Shown: positions 1-7,656, counted from the stretch's first letter. The stretch is DNA of 20,235 nt from Deltaproteobacteria bacterium (GCA_019308145.1 JAFDIG010000007.1:1-20235); one strand, 5' to 3'. Numbers and translations are program-made. The notes: a model not told the origin generated them from the letters alone.

Positions 1-631
1 CACCATAACCAACTGAAGTAGGAACAGCAATAATTGGGCGATCAACTAACCCTCCCACAACCGAAGGAAGAGCTCCTTCCATACCAGCAACAACAATCAA
101 TACCCTTGCTTTTAAAATTTTATCATAATAATTAAAAAGTCTGTGAATCCCTGATACTCCAACGTCTTGAATGATCTCAACATCATTCCCCATGATTTTA
201 GCAGTCACAAAAGCTTCTTGAGCAACAGAAAGATCTGATGTCCCTGCAGTAACGATCAGGATTAACCCTTTGCCTTTTTTTTCTATCTCTCTTTTTATGA
301 GAGTAAAAACCTTTGCATCTGGATAATATTTTCCATCTGGATACTCTGATAGCACTTCCTTTGCCTTTTCAGGGGATAAACGTGTAACAAGAATATTACA
401 CTCTCTTCTATCTAAAGAAGCAATTATAGCTTTGATTTGTACTACACTCTTTTCTTCTCCAAATATAACCTCGGGAAACCCTGCTCTAATTACACGATGA
501 TGATCAACCAAAGTATGACCTAAATCTTCAAAAGGAAGAGTCTTTAACCTCTCCATTACTTTTTCTATATCAATCTCTCCATCTTTATATGCTTTTAAAA
601 TAGCTTTTAAATCTTGATCAAAATTTTTCAT
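1..631 (-). CDS. larB: LarB, AIR-carboxylase-like pyridinium-3,5-biscarboxylate synthase (3' end cut by window)
   Basis: Reading the minus strand from ATG at 631 gives 210 codons open to the window edge. Family knowledge: LarB carboxylates and hydrolyses nicotinate adenine dinucleotide, the first step towards the nickel-pincer nucleotide cofactor of LarA-type racemases, in the cytoplasm. What is visible: a short helical N-terminus, then DHHRVIRAGFPEVIFGEEK (about 43-61), then the PurE-like core with TAGTSDLSVAQEA, DVGVSGIHRL, VVAGMEGALPSVVGGLVD and a final VPTSVGYGA. All are LarB hallmarks. Full LarB is about 250 residues, so roughly 40 C-terminal residues lie outside. It starts 30 nt after the stop of the zinc-ribbon gene and is probably the distal gene of the TAXI operon. 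No clear Shine-Dalgarno is seen before ATG 631. larC and larE are not in the window, so the user of the cofactor is unknown. Identification is firm. Confidence 0.93.
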   Translation of the reverse strand, partial: MKNFDQDLKAILKAYKDGEIDIEKVMERLKTLPFEDLGHTLVDHHRVIRAGFPEVIFGEEKSVVQIKAIIASLDRRECNILVTRLSPEKAKEVLSEYPDGKYYPDAKVFTLIKREIEKKGKGLILIVTAGTSDLSVAQEAFVTAKIMGNDVEIIQDVGVSGIHRLFNYYDKILKARVLIVVAGMEGALPSVVGGLVDRPIIAVPTSVGYG

Positions 632-661
632 TTTATAAATATCTAATATTACAAGGTTTTT

Positions 662-1015
662 TTATTTTTTAAATAAAGTTTTTATTCTCTCAATAAGGTG
701 ATGCTTCTCCTTATCTTTATCAGAGGAAAAAGTTGGCTTTTTTTTAGGATATGCTGTTTTCATTACCTGAGTTTTGCCCCATTGGGTAATTTCTTTCTTT
801 TGATAGGAAGAAGATAACTCTATATCTTTTCCTTTTTTATCTGTTTTTATTTTTAAAAATTTTGGCTCTGAAGGCAATGGCAATGGGTAAGGTAAACCTT
901 TTTTAACCAAAAATTTTGTTTGACACTTTGGACACTTCACTTTTTGCCCTTTTTCTGAGATCTTTTTATCAGGTATATAGCCTTCAAAACCACACTCAAT
1001 ACATTTTATTTTCAT
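662..1015 (-). CDS. Small MJ0042-type zinc-ribbon protein
   Basis: A 117-residue protein. The N-terminus has paired cysteines C5-x2-C8 and C28-x2-C31, in the pattern KCIECGFEGYIPDKKI then KVKCPKCQTKF. This is the MJ0042/zinc-ribbon fold found at the N-terminus of many proteobacterial proteins, where a transmembrane segment or DUF3426 often follows. Here the rest (40-117) is a lysine-rich, low-complexity, probably disordered tail with no membrane segment. The start codon overlaps the permease stop as ATGA (1012-1015), with GGAG of the permease end as ribosome binding site, so translation is probably coupled. Its role is unknown. A metal-binding or nucleic-acid-binding accessory role is conceivable, and the position beside larB, a nickel-cofactor gene, is suggestive but proves nothing. 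Confidence 0.75.
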   Translation of the reverse strand: MKIKCIECGFEGYIPDKKISEKGQKVKCPKCQTKFLVKKGLPYPLPLPSEPKFLKIKTDKKGKDIELSSSYQKKEITQWGKTQVMKTAYPKKKPTFSSDKDKEKHHLIERIKTLFKK

Positions 1016-2898
1016 TTATTTTCTCCTGATGCAAAGCTTTTCCTATCTTTAATAAAAAGGAATTGTCCTAAAAACAAAAGTATAGCTATTCCGACGCCAA
1101 TAAACTCCATTCCCTTTGTTGGAAATACTAAAAAGGCAGAAGCAAGCAAGAAAAGAAACCTATGGAAAAGAGATAAAGGTGATCTTAAATACCCTATAAT
1201 ACCAATTGCTAAACATACCACTCCAATCCCAGTTATAAAAACAGCAAATATTGTCTGTAAAATGGTTCCTTTTAACAACAAAGCAGGTTGAAAAACAAAA
1301 GCAAAAGGAACTAAAAAACCTGCTATGCCAAGCCTAAATGCTTCAACTCCTGTATACATCATGTCAGAGCCAGCCAGATTAGCAGCAGCAAAAGCAGTTA
1401 CCGCATCAGGAGGTGTTAAATCTGAAAGCACAGCATAATAAAAAACAAAAAGGTGAATTGTTAGAACCTCTACAGAAAAATTACCCAATGCCGATGCTCC
1501 AACAGTAACCGCGATTATATAAGCTGCTGTAGTAGGGATTCCTGTCCCCAAAACACTTACTACAACAAAAACAAGAATCATAGTAATAACCATAACACCA
1601 AAAGAAGCTTTAACCAATATGCTTCCAAAAGCAAGAGCAGCACCTGTTCTTGTAAGTGTAGCGACTATCATGCCTGATCCTGCTAAAGCAGCAGCAATAA
1701 GTCCTGCATTAACTGCTGAACGAAAGAAAGTATCAATTATCTTTTTTGGGGTCAAAAAACTTTTTTTGTCAAGAAAACTTAACCCAAAAGTGATCAAAAT
1801 TACAAAAAAGGCTGATTTGCTTGGTGAATATCCATTAGCAAGAAAGTATAAAATAAAAATAAAAGGTAAAAAATAGTAAATATTTCTAATTAGTTGTTTA
1901 AATTTAGGTCTTTGATTCCGAGTTAAAGCTTTAAGCTTATCTCTTTTTGCGATCAAATGTACCATAGAAAAAACACCAAGATAATATAAAAGAGCAGGAA
2001 TAATAGCAGCCTTAATAATTTTAAAATAGGATATTCCTGTAATTTCTGACATGATAAACGAACCAGCCCCCATAATTGGTGGCATAATTTGTCCACCTGT
2101 GCTGGAAATAGCCTCTATAGCAGCCGCTTCTCTTGCTTTATATCCACTTTTTTTCATTAATGGGATTGTAAAACTTCCTGTAGCATAAACATTTGCTACT
2201 GTACTTCCACTCACTGTCCCATAAAGAGCACTTGAAATTACAGATATCTTTGCAGAGCCACCTTTAGCCCATCCTGCTGCCCATATAGCAAACCTTACCA
2301 GATAATCCCCTACCCCTGCTGAAAGCATAAACCCAGCAAAAAGTATGTAGATAAAAAGAATATTAGCTGAAATACCAGTAAGAAAGCCAAATATTCCATC
2401 ATCACCTGAAAGAAACATAATCTCTATTACACGATCAAAAGAATATCCTTTAAAATGAAGTATACCTGGCCAATACTTACAGGTAAAAAGATAAAATAAA
2501 GAAACTGAAATGGTTATTGCCATCCATTTTGATAAAGCACGGCGACAAGCTTCTATTACTGCAATAATTAAAAAAAAGCCTAAAAATACCTCTATAGGAT
2601 ATACCTTATCAACACCAAGAAATCTGAAATTTAATCTTTCTGCATGCCAAATCGTATATGCTGGCCCAACAAAACTTATTAAGCTTAATCCAATATCTAT
2701 AATACTCGGTCTATGCTTTGGTGATTTTGATGTTGCAGGATAAAGGAAAAATATGAGGGGAAGTAAAAAAAAGAGATGGAGACCTCTCATTATTCTTGGC
2801 TCAGGGCTGCCAAATCCAGATGTATACAAATGAAATAAAGAAGCCAACACGCCCTGAAAGATAACAACTACTTTTAACCATCTTGAAAGCTCTCTCAT
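1012..2898 (-). CDS. TAXI-type TRAP transporter fused permease (DctQM fusion)
   Basis: A 628-residue, highly hydrophobic inner-membrane protein. Family knowledge: in TAXI TRAP systems the small (4TM) and large (12TM) subunits are fused, and substrate import is driven by an ion gradient using a dedicated binding protein. Visible motifs are SGSTVANVYATGSFTIPLM (about 230-248), STGGQIMPPIMGAGSFIM (266-283), GTGIPTTAAYI (451-461) and a TPP motif at 495-497. The length suits the fused family. It follows the binding-protein gene by 77 nt that contain a hairpin, and its stop overlaps the next start. The start at 2898 has only a weak ribosome site, so its expression may depend on read-through past the hairpin. 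Oddity: the TPP motif reads TPPDA (D498), where the second permease in this window has TPPVA. The substrate cannot be read from sequence. Confidence 0.93.
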   Translation of the reverse strand: MRELSRWLKVVVIFQGVLASLFHLYTSGFGSPEPRIMRGLHLFFLLPLIFFLYPATSKSPKHRPSIIDIGLSLISFVGPAYTIWHAERLNFRFLGVDKVYPIEVFLGFFLIIAVIEACRRALSKWMAITISVSLFYLFTCKYWPGILHFKGYSFDRVIEIMFLSGDDGIFGFLTGISANILFIYILFAGFMLSAGVGDYLVRFAIWAAGWAKGGSAKISVISSALYGTVSGSTVANVYATGSFTIPLMKKSGYKAREAAAIEAISSTGGQIMPPIMGAGSFIMSEITGISYFKIIKAAIIPALLYYLGVFSMVHLIAKRDKLKALTRNQRPKFKQLIRNIYYFLPFIFILYFLANGYSPSKSAFFVILITFGLSFLDKKSFLTPKKIIDTFFRSAVNAGLIAAALAGSGMIVATLTRTGAALAFGSILVKASFGVMVITMILVFVVVSVLGTGIPTTAAYIIAVTVGASALGNFSVEVLTIHLFVFYYAVLSDLTPPDAVTAFAAANLAGSDMMYTGVEAFRLGIAGFLVPFAFVFQPALLLKGTILQTIFAVFITGIGVVCLAIGIIGYLRSPLSLFHRFLFLLASAFLVFPTKGMEFIGVGIAILLFLGQFLFIKDRKSFASGENK

Positions 2899-2933
2899 AG
2901 GGTGCTCAAAATATTAAAAAATTATAAAATAAA

Positions 2934-2964
2934 TTACGCCTACTCTTAAATAGAGCAGGCGTAA
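2934..2964 (-). terminator. Intercistronic hairpin between TAXI binding protein and permease
   Basis: Arms 2934-2946 and 2952-2964 are 13 nt each and pair around a 5-nt loop, with one position that is a G-U wobble on the minus-strand transcript. Reading the minus strand, a T-rich run follows (TTTATTTTATAATTTTTT). It lies 11 nt past the binding-protein stop and before the permease start. It looks like a leaky terminator or an RNA 3'-end stabiliser, which would make more binding protein than permease. Confidence 0.65.
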
Positions 2965-2975
2965 AAAAAGATTTT

Positions 2976-3959
2976 TTATTTTAATACACCTTTTTCTTTA
3001 TAATATCTAACTGCGCCAGGATGAAGAGGTACCCCTGTACCTGTTACTCCATCACTAACCTTATATGGTTTAAGACTCGCATGAATCCTATGCACCTTAT
3101 CAAGGTTTTCATGAATAGCTTTTGTGATCTTATAAACTATATCTTCTGGTACATCTATACTTGTTGTGATTACACTACCAGCAATAGCTGTAGTTACCAC
3201 CTCATTGGCATTAGCCATTTTAGGATAAGTACCAGGGGGAATTTTTCCTGTACCAATACCATATTTACTAAGATACTCTAAAAGTCCTTTTGGGAAATTT
3301 AATAAACGCAATGCTCTTCCTGTCGATGCTTCAGTTACAGCTGATGCAGGAATTGCTAAAAAAGTAAAAACAGCATCTACGTTTTTATCTTTAAAATTAC
3401 TCGCCTGACCTGCATAGTTTGCCCTAAAAAATTTAAAGCCTTTCTTTTTTAGAGCTTTATAACTGGTTTTATAATAGGCAAGAACCTTTCTAAAAACCCA
3501 TTCATCAGAAGTACCTGAAGGAGAAACAGCTATACGTATTGCCTTTTTTTGTCTAAAGATTTCATCCATGTTTTTATAAGGAAGATCAGCCCCAACATAG
3601 AAATGGAAATAATTCATACTCATTCCCCCAGCAATAGCCCTAAGTTTTGTTAGCTTTTTCTCATAAGGGTCTTCTCCGTTGATAGCAGCGTTTAAAATAA
3701 AAGGTAATCCCCACCCTAATTCACAATCTCCTTTTTCAACAAGCTTTGGATTGACAGTGCCACCACCTGGAACTACCTTAACTGTGATCTCTGGATATGC
3801 ATTGTTTATGATTTCAGCAAAACCACCAGCCATTGTGTACCAACCACCACCAACTCCACCTGCTGTCCAGGTTAATGTAACCTTCTTTGGACCTGCAAAA
3901 AGAGATGAAGCAAAAACAAAGCTAAAAATCATGAAAAATAATAAAAATTTCTTTCCCAT
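2976..3959 (-). CDS. TAXI family TRAP transporter solute-binding protein
   Basis: A 327-residue periplasmic protein. A signal peptide is clear: MGKK, a hydrophobic core, then SSLFA with likely cleavage near residue 22. The mature N-terminus carries GGVGGGWYTM (about 34-43), the glycine-rich ligand-loop motif of the TAXI (NMT1-like) family. The C-terminus ends with VPLHPGAVRYYKEKG, an ending shared with the second TAXI binding protein in this window. Family members bind small organic acids or amino acids such as glutamate, but sequence does not tell the ligand here. It has an excellent ribosome site (GGAGGAG) just before ATG 3959 and is the first gene of the minus-strand operon with the permease, zinc-ribbon and larB genes. 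A candidate promoter lies at 3995-4023. Confidence 0.93.
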   Translation of the reverse strand: MGKKFLLFFMIFSFVFASSLFAGPKKVTLTWTAGGVGGGWYTMAGGFAEIINNAYPEITVKVVPGGGTVNPKLVEKGDCELGWGLPFILNAAINGEDPYEKKLTKLRAIAGGMSMNYFHFYVGADLPYKNMDEIFRQKKAIRIAVSPSGTSDEWVFRKVLAYYKTSYKALKKKGFKFFRANYAGQASNFKDKNVDAVFTFLAIPASAVTEASTGRALRLLNFPKGLLEYLSKYGIGTGKIPPGTYPKMANANEVVTTAIAGSVITTSIDVPEDIVYKITKAIHENLDKVHRIHASLKPYKVSDGVTGTGVPLHPGAVRYYKEKGVLK

Positions 3960-3994
3960 AAGCTCCTCCTTTTACATTATAAAATTATTTTGGG

Positions 3995-4023
3995 ACAATA
4001 TCACAAATTATTCAATAAAGCAA
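3995..4023 (-). promoter_or_regulatory. Candidate sigma70 promoter of the TAXI/larB operon
   Basis: On the minus strand, TTGCTT (4018-4023), a 17-nt spacer and TATTGT (3995-4000) preceded by TGA, which resembles an extended -10. It would start transcription near 3988, giving a leader of about 29 nt that keeps the ribosome site intact. The match to consensus is moderate. Confidence 0.4.
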
Positions 4024-4041
4024 TAACGAAATAGTCCTGAA

Positions 4042-4071
4042 ATTATTCTCATATTAAGCTCTGATAATAAT
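4042..4071. promoter_or_regulatory. Imperfect inverted repeat between divergent promoters
   Basis: Arms ATTATTCTCA (4042-4051) and TGATAATAAT (4062-4071) match at 9 of 10 positions with a 10-bp spacer. The site lies between the two candidate divergent -35 boxes (4018-4023 minus, 4085-4090 plus), a suitable place for a shared operator. The left arm shares ATTCTCA with the palindrome at the iclR start. The regulator is unknown. Confidence 0.4.
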
Positions 4072-4084
4072 ATCTTACAATACT

Positions 4085-4113
4085 TTTACTTTTCTTTTAT
4101 TTATAGATATGAT
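4085..4113 (+). promoter_or_regulatory. Candidate sigma70 promoter of the glycosyltransferase gene
   Basis: TTTACT (4085-4090), 17-nt spacer, TATGAT (4108-4113). The start would fall near 4120, leaving a leader of about 34 nt with the AAGGAGG ribosome site just before ATG 4154. The -10 is near consensus and the -35 is weaker. Confidence 0.5.
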
Positions 4114-4153
4114 ATTTTTTATTTAACCAAGATAAAATCTAAGGAGGAAATTA

Positions 4154-5377
4154 ATGAATATAGTAATGGTAATACCTACATATTGGGGAAGAAAAAGAGG
4201 AGATGGATATAAAACAGGAGATGCAATCTATGATCACCCTACTCCTTTAGATGAGGAAGGAACATTAATTAGGCTTCTTAAATCGTTAAAGATATTAAAA
4301 GATAAAAATTTTGAAGTTGTTATATTGGCTATTCCAATTGCAACTGACTTAGAAGATACGATGACAAAAAAGATATTGAGAACCGTTGAGAAAATAAAAG
4401 AAGGAGTAAAATTCAATCTTCTCTTTCCTAATCAGGTAAGAAAGCTTAAAAATATATTAACTGAAAAAAGAAAAGATAGATACATTCCTTTAATCGGATA
4501 TAAAGGTTACCCTGAAGTAAGAAACCTCGGTTTAATTGCTGCAAGAATTCTTTCAGCTGATTTAGTTATTATGATTGATGATGATGAAATCTTTGAGGAT
4601 CCATTCTTTATTGAAAAAGCAAAAGAATTTATAGGGCTCGAAAAGGATGGGAAAAAAGTCCTTGGTATTGGAGGGTATTATATAAATCCAAATGGAAATT
4701 ACAATATCAAAAAGGAAATAAAGCCATGGATGGCATATTGGAATAAAGCTCAAATTATGAATCAAGCATTTGATAAAATAATTGGCCAACCTCCACGTTA
4801 TAAGCTCACCCCTTTTGTCTTTGGTGGAAACATGATCATACACAAAGAGCTTTTCACCCATATCCCCTTTGATCCCGCAATTACAAGAGGAGAAGATATT
4901 GATTACTTAATCAATGCCAGAATGTTTTGCTATAATATATATTTGGATAACCTTCTCTCTATAAAACATGATCCTCCCCCTAAGTTTCATCCACAATGGA
5001 GGCAGCTAAGAGAGGATATATACCGTTTTATCTTTGAACGAGAAAAATTGAGAAAACAAAGACCAATAACTGGCATGCAATTAGTAACTCCTGAAGATCT
5101 TGATCCCTATCCAGGGTTTTTTTTAAGGGATGATTTAGAGGAGAAAGTCTTTAAAAGTAATATGATGCTTGGTATGGATGCAATAACATCAAACGATAAA
5201 GAAACTTATTATGAGTCAATGAAAAACATCCTTATCTCTGTAACTGATGCTTACCCCAAAAACGATCCTTTTGAAAATCTTTTAAAATTAAAAGAAGATT
5301 GGGAATTATTGATGCATTATTTAGGTGAAGAAAAAGTTAAAAAAGAGATAAAAGAAAGATTATTATTTGGATTATAA
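4154..5377 (+). CDS. GT-A fold glycosyltransferase-like protein
   Basis: A 407-residue soluble protein with ribosome site AAGGAGG before ATG 4154. The N-terminus (MNIVMVIPTYWG) is a Rossmann-like first strand as in family-2 type glycosyltransferases. Residues 136-146 (DLVIMIDDDEI) hold the DxD-type nucleotide-sugar and metal-binding motif, with D142-D144. RGEDIDYLINAR (245-256) is the downstream acceptor/base region typical of GT-A enzymes, followed by KHDPPP with H272 as a possible metal-coordinating histidine. The charged C-terminal 130 residues have no recognised domain. No membrane helix or signal is seen, so it probably works in the cytoplasm on a soluble or membrane-surface acceptor. 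It stands alone between the divergent region and a likely terminator, so context does not reveal the product. A compatible-solute or glycoconjugate role is possible but not shown. Confidence 0.75.
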   Translation: MNIVMVIPTYWGRKRGDGYKTGDAIYDHPTPLDEEGTLIRLLKSLKILKDKNFEVVILAIPIATDLEDTMTKKILRTVEKIKEGVKFNLLFPNQVRKLKNILTEKRKDRYIPLIGYKGYPEVRNLGLIAARILSADLVIMIDDDEIFEDPFFIEKAKEFIGLEKDGKKVLGIGGYYINPNGNYNIKKEIKPWMAYWNKAQIMNQAFDKIIGQPPRYKLTPFVFGGNMIIHKELFTHIPFDPAITRGEDIDYLINARMFCYNIYLDNLLSIKHDPPPKFHPQWRQLREDIYRFIFEREKLRKQRPITGMQLVTPEDLDPYPGFFLRDDLEEKVFKSNMMLGMDAITSNDKETYYESMKNILISVTDAYPKNDPFENLLKLKEDWELLMHYLGEEKVKKEIKERLLFGL

Positions 5378-5443
5378 AATTATTTTCTACTAAAATATAC
5401 AAACCTTATCAATCTTTTATCTCCTACCCCTTTATAAATTTTT

Positions 5444-5468
5444 AATTTTTTTCTTAAAAAATTTTTTT
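5444..5468 (+). terminator. Possible A/T-only terminator after the glycosyltransferase gene
   Basis: AATTTTTT (5444-5451) and AAAAAATT (5456-5463) pair around a 4-nt loop, and more T residues follow. The stem lacks any G-C pair, so strength is doubtful, but it lies between the gene end and the next promoter. Confidence 0.3.
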
Positions 5469-5485
5469 AGCCTTTTAAATTTCCC

Positions 5486-5514
5486 TTGACATTCTTTGGT
5501 TTTTTCTATATTAT
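5486..5514 (+). promoter_or_regulatory. Near-consensus sigma70 promoter of the IclR/ureide operon
   Basis: TTGACA (5486-5491) is a perfect -35, with a 17-nt spacer and TATTAT (5509-5514) matching the -10 at five of six positions. Transcription should start near 5521, some 20 nt before the iclR-family gene, giving a very short leader. This is the strongest promoter I see in the window and can serve all genes to 14153. Confidence 0.8.
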
Positions 5515-5531
5515 TAAATAATAATTATATA

Positions 5532-5548
5532 TTCTCAATATATGAGAA
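5532..5548. promoter_or_regulatory. Palindromic operator candidate over the iclR-family start
   Basis: TTCTCA (5532-5537), 5-bp spacer, TGAGAA (5543-5548): a perfect inverted repeat just downstream of the predicted transcription start and overlapping the ATG at 5542. IclR-family proteins bind short palindromes near their own promoters, so autoregulation is a reasonable inference. Confidence 0.5.
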
Positions 5549-6312
5549 AAATGAAAAACGAAACCCTAACAAAAGGTTTAGAACTACTTTTTCTTTTGTC
5601 ACGCTATCAAACCCCTTTGATGGTCTCTGAAATGGCTCAGATTTTAAAGGTGCCAGCAAGTACTCTTTATAGAATAGTAAGAACTTTAAATAATTACGGA
5701 CTTGTTGAAAGGATTGATTCAGCCGGCCGTTACAAATTGGGGTATAGAAATCTTGTATTAGCAAGGGGTGTAGAGGAACAAGATCTGTTGATAAAATTTG
5801 CCCTTCCTGAAATGAAAACTTTGGCAGATATTGCAGAAGAAACGGTCTTACTTACAACTGTTATGCATGATAAATCCATCTGTATAGAGAGAGTTGAAAG
5901 TAATACACCTATAAAGCTCACATCAGAAAAAGGACGAATCATGCCTTTATATGCAGGTGCTTCTGGTAAGATTCTTTTAGCCTTTTTGCCAGCTAAAGAA
6001 CGCCATCGCTTAATTTATTTAACCCCTTTAAAACCATTAACACCAAAAACAATAACAGAACCAAAAAAATTAGAAGAGAATTTGGAAAATATAAGAAAGA
6101 ATGGATATGCATATTCAAACTCTGAAATGAATGTTGGGGTAGTGGCTGTGGCAGCACCTATTTTTGATGATCGAAAAAAGATAATTGGTGGCTTAACTAT
6201 AGCTGGACCAGAGCAGCGTATGGGTGAAAAACGTCTTCCTTTGTTAATAACTATGGTTAAAAATAGCGCAGACCGTATAAGTTCACTAATAATATCAAAT
6301 TTAAAAGTATAG
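5542..6312 (+). CDS. IclR family transcriptional regulator
   Basis: A 256-residue regulator. Residues 8-70 form the winged helix-turn-helix (KGLELLFLLSRY, then VSEMAQILKVPASTLYRIVRTLNNYGLVER). Residues 85-256 form the IclR effector-binding domain, with ALPEMKTLADIAEETVLL, PLYAGASGKILLAFLP and the ending region VGVVAVAAPIFD, GGLTIAGP. Length is normal for the family. The start is uncertain: ATG 5542 has almost no leader ribosome site, and ATG 5551 is an in-frame alternative. The stop is followed after 3 nt by the amidohydrolase gene. As first gene of the operon it is the obvious candidate regulator of the downstream uptake and hydrolase genes, with the pathway substrate or product as likely effector (inference from position). 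Confidence 0.93.
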   Translation: MRKMKNETLTKGLELLFLLSRYQTPLMVSEMAQILKVPASTLYRIVRTLNNYGLVERIDSAGRYKLGYRNLVLARGVEEQDLLIKFALPEMKTLADIAEETVLLTTVMHDKSICIERVESNTPIKLTSEKGRIMPLYAGASGKILLAFLPAKERHRLIYLTPLKPLTPKTITEPKKLEENLENIRKNGYAYSNSEMNVGVVAVAAPIFDDRKKIIGGLTIAGPEQRMGEKRLPLLITMVKNSADRISSLIISNLKV

Positions 6313-6315
6313 CTT

Positions 6316-7656
6316 ATGTTTAATCTTAAAGTTATAGGTAATATTGTTCTTGCTGATAAAATAATTAAAGGCGGAAGTCTCCTTATTCAAGATGGAAAGA
6401 TAGCTACCATTGAAGCTAAATCTGATGCTAAAGCTAAACAGATACTTAATTTTGAAGGATGTTTAATTCTACCAGGTGTTGTGGATGAACATGTGCATTC
6501 AAGAAGTGAACCTACTAAAGATATTGATGATGCCACAAAGGCTGCTGCAAGTGGAGGAGTTACTACTATCATTGATATGCCTTATGATGCTGGGGCACCT
6601 GTTACTTCTGCAAAAATTTTTAATGAGAAGGTATCTTTAATTAAGGAAAAAGCTATTGTAGATGTTGCACTGCTTGCAACCTTACCAAAATGGGGTGGTA
6701 GTGAATATATTGATGAGCTTATTAAAGTAGGAGCATGTGGCTTTAAGCTTTCCATTTATGAGACAGACCCTAACCGTTTTCCCCGTATACCTGATAGTGA
6801 ACTTATAAAAATTTTTTCCGCTCTTTCAAAAACAGACCTTAGAGTTGGGTTCCATGCAGAAATAGATGAAATCGTAAAAGCTCTAACTAATGATTATCGT
6901 AGGAAAGATCCTTTAAATCCATTATCTCATTGTAAATCAAGGCCTCCTGTAGCAGAAACAGCTGCTGTGCTTCATCTACTCGAGTTAGCAATATCAACTA
7001 AGGTTAAATTGCATTTTTACCATTTGAGCCTACCAAGATCATTATATTTAGCAGATTGCTATAGAAAAGAAGGATTAGACGTAACAACTGAGACATGTCC
7101 ACATTATTTGATCTTGAATCAAGAGGATATGCTAAGACTCAAAGGAAGAGGGAAAATTAATCCACCTTTACGAACTCAAAAAGATCAAGAAGGACTTTGG
7201 CAATCCATAAAAAAAGGAAAGATTGATACAGTTGCTTCTGATCATGTAGCTTGGCCTAAATCTAAAAAAGATAATGATAATATATTTGAAAATAGTGCTG
7301 GTTGTCCTGGAGTTGATCTAATATTACCACTGATCTTTCATTACGGAGTATCAAAAGGCAGAATAGATATTCATACTTTAATAAGACTTCTTAGTTTTTC
7401 CCCGAGCAGGTTATTTGGGTTAAGTAAAACAAAGGGAGAGATTGCAGTTGGAAAGGATGCAGACTTAGCAATTATCGATCCTGAAAGTTCATTTAAAGTT
7501 AAAGGGGCCAAAAGTTTCTCAGGTGCAGGCTGGAGTCCTTATGAAGGAATGGAATTAAAAGGAAAGATTGTCTCAACTATTGTTAGGGGAGAGATTGTTT
7601 TTGATGGGGAAAAAATAGTTAAAAAAGAGGGTTTTGGGCAATTTATAAAAAGGTGA
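6316..7656 (+). CDS. Cyclic amidohydrolase, allantoinase/hydantoinase (AllB-like)
   Basis: A 446-residue enzyme of the dihydroorotase/allantoinase/hydantoinase amidohydrolase family, which opens cyclic amide (ureide) rings in the cytoplasm with a binuclear metal centre. The complete ligand set is visible: H59 and H61 in DEHVHSR, K144 in GFKLSIY (the lysine normally carboxylated), H180 in GFHAE, H236 in HFYHLS and D309 in ASDH. ETCPHYL (259-265) and INPPLR (281-286) resemble allantoinase more than dihydropyrimidinase, so an AllB-like activity is favoured, but hydantoin or dihydropyrimidine hydrolysis is not excluded. The C-terminal ADLAIIDPESSFKV is the usual small beta-domain. It sits between the IclR gene (3-nt gap) and the import genes. 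An M20 hydrolase later in the operon would take the opened product. I give no symbol because the substrate is not certain. Confidence 0.85.
   Translation: MFNLKVIGNIVLADKIIKGGSLLIQDGKIATIEAKSDAKAKQILNFEGCLILPGVVDEHVHSRSEPTKDIDDATKAAASGGVTTIIDMPYDAGAPVTSAKIFNEKVSLIKEKAIVDVALLATLPKWGGSEYIDELIKVGACGFKLSIYETDPNRFPRIPDSELIKIFSALSKTDLRVGFHAEIDEIVKALTNDYRRKDPLNPLSHCKSRPPVAETAAVLHLLELAISTKVKLHFYHLSLPRSLYLADCYRKEGLDVTTETCPHYLILNQEDMLRLKGRGKINPPLRTQKDQEGLWQSIKKGKIDTVASDHVAWPKSKKDNDNIFENSAGCPGVDLILPLIFHYGVSKGRIDIHTLIRLLSFSPSRLFGLSKTKGEIAVGKDADLAIIDPESSFKVKGAKSFSGAGWSPYEGMELKGKIVSTIVRGEIVFDGEKIVKKEGFGQFIKR

Noticed and set aside
3976..3981. Perfect TATAAT on the minus strand before the first TAXI gene
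   Set aside because: It would start transcription inside the ribosome binding site and no suitable -35 is present; the site at 3995-4023 fits better.
3679..4026. Plus-strand open frame across the TAXI binding-protein start
   Set aside because: It is antisense to a gene with signal peptide and family motifs, has proline-rich low-quality translation and no ribosome site.
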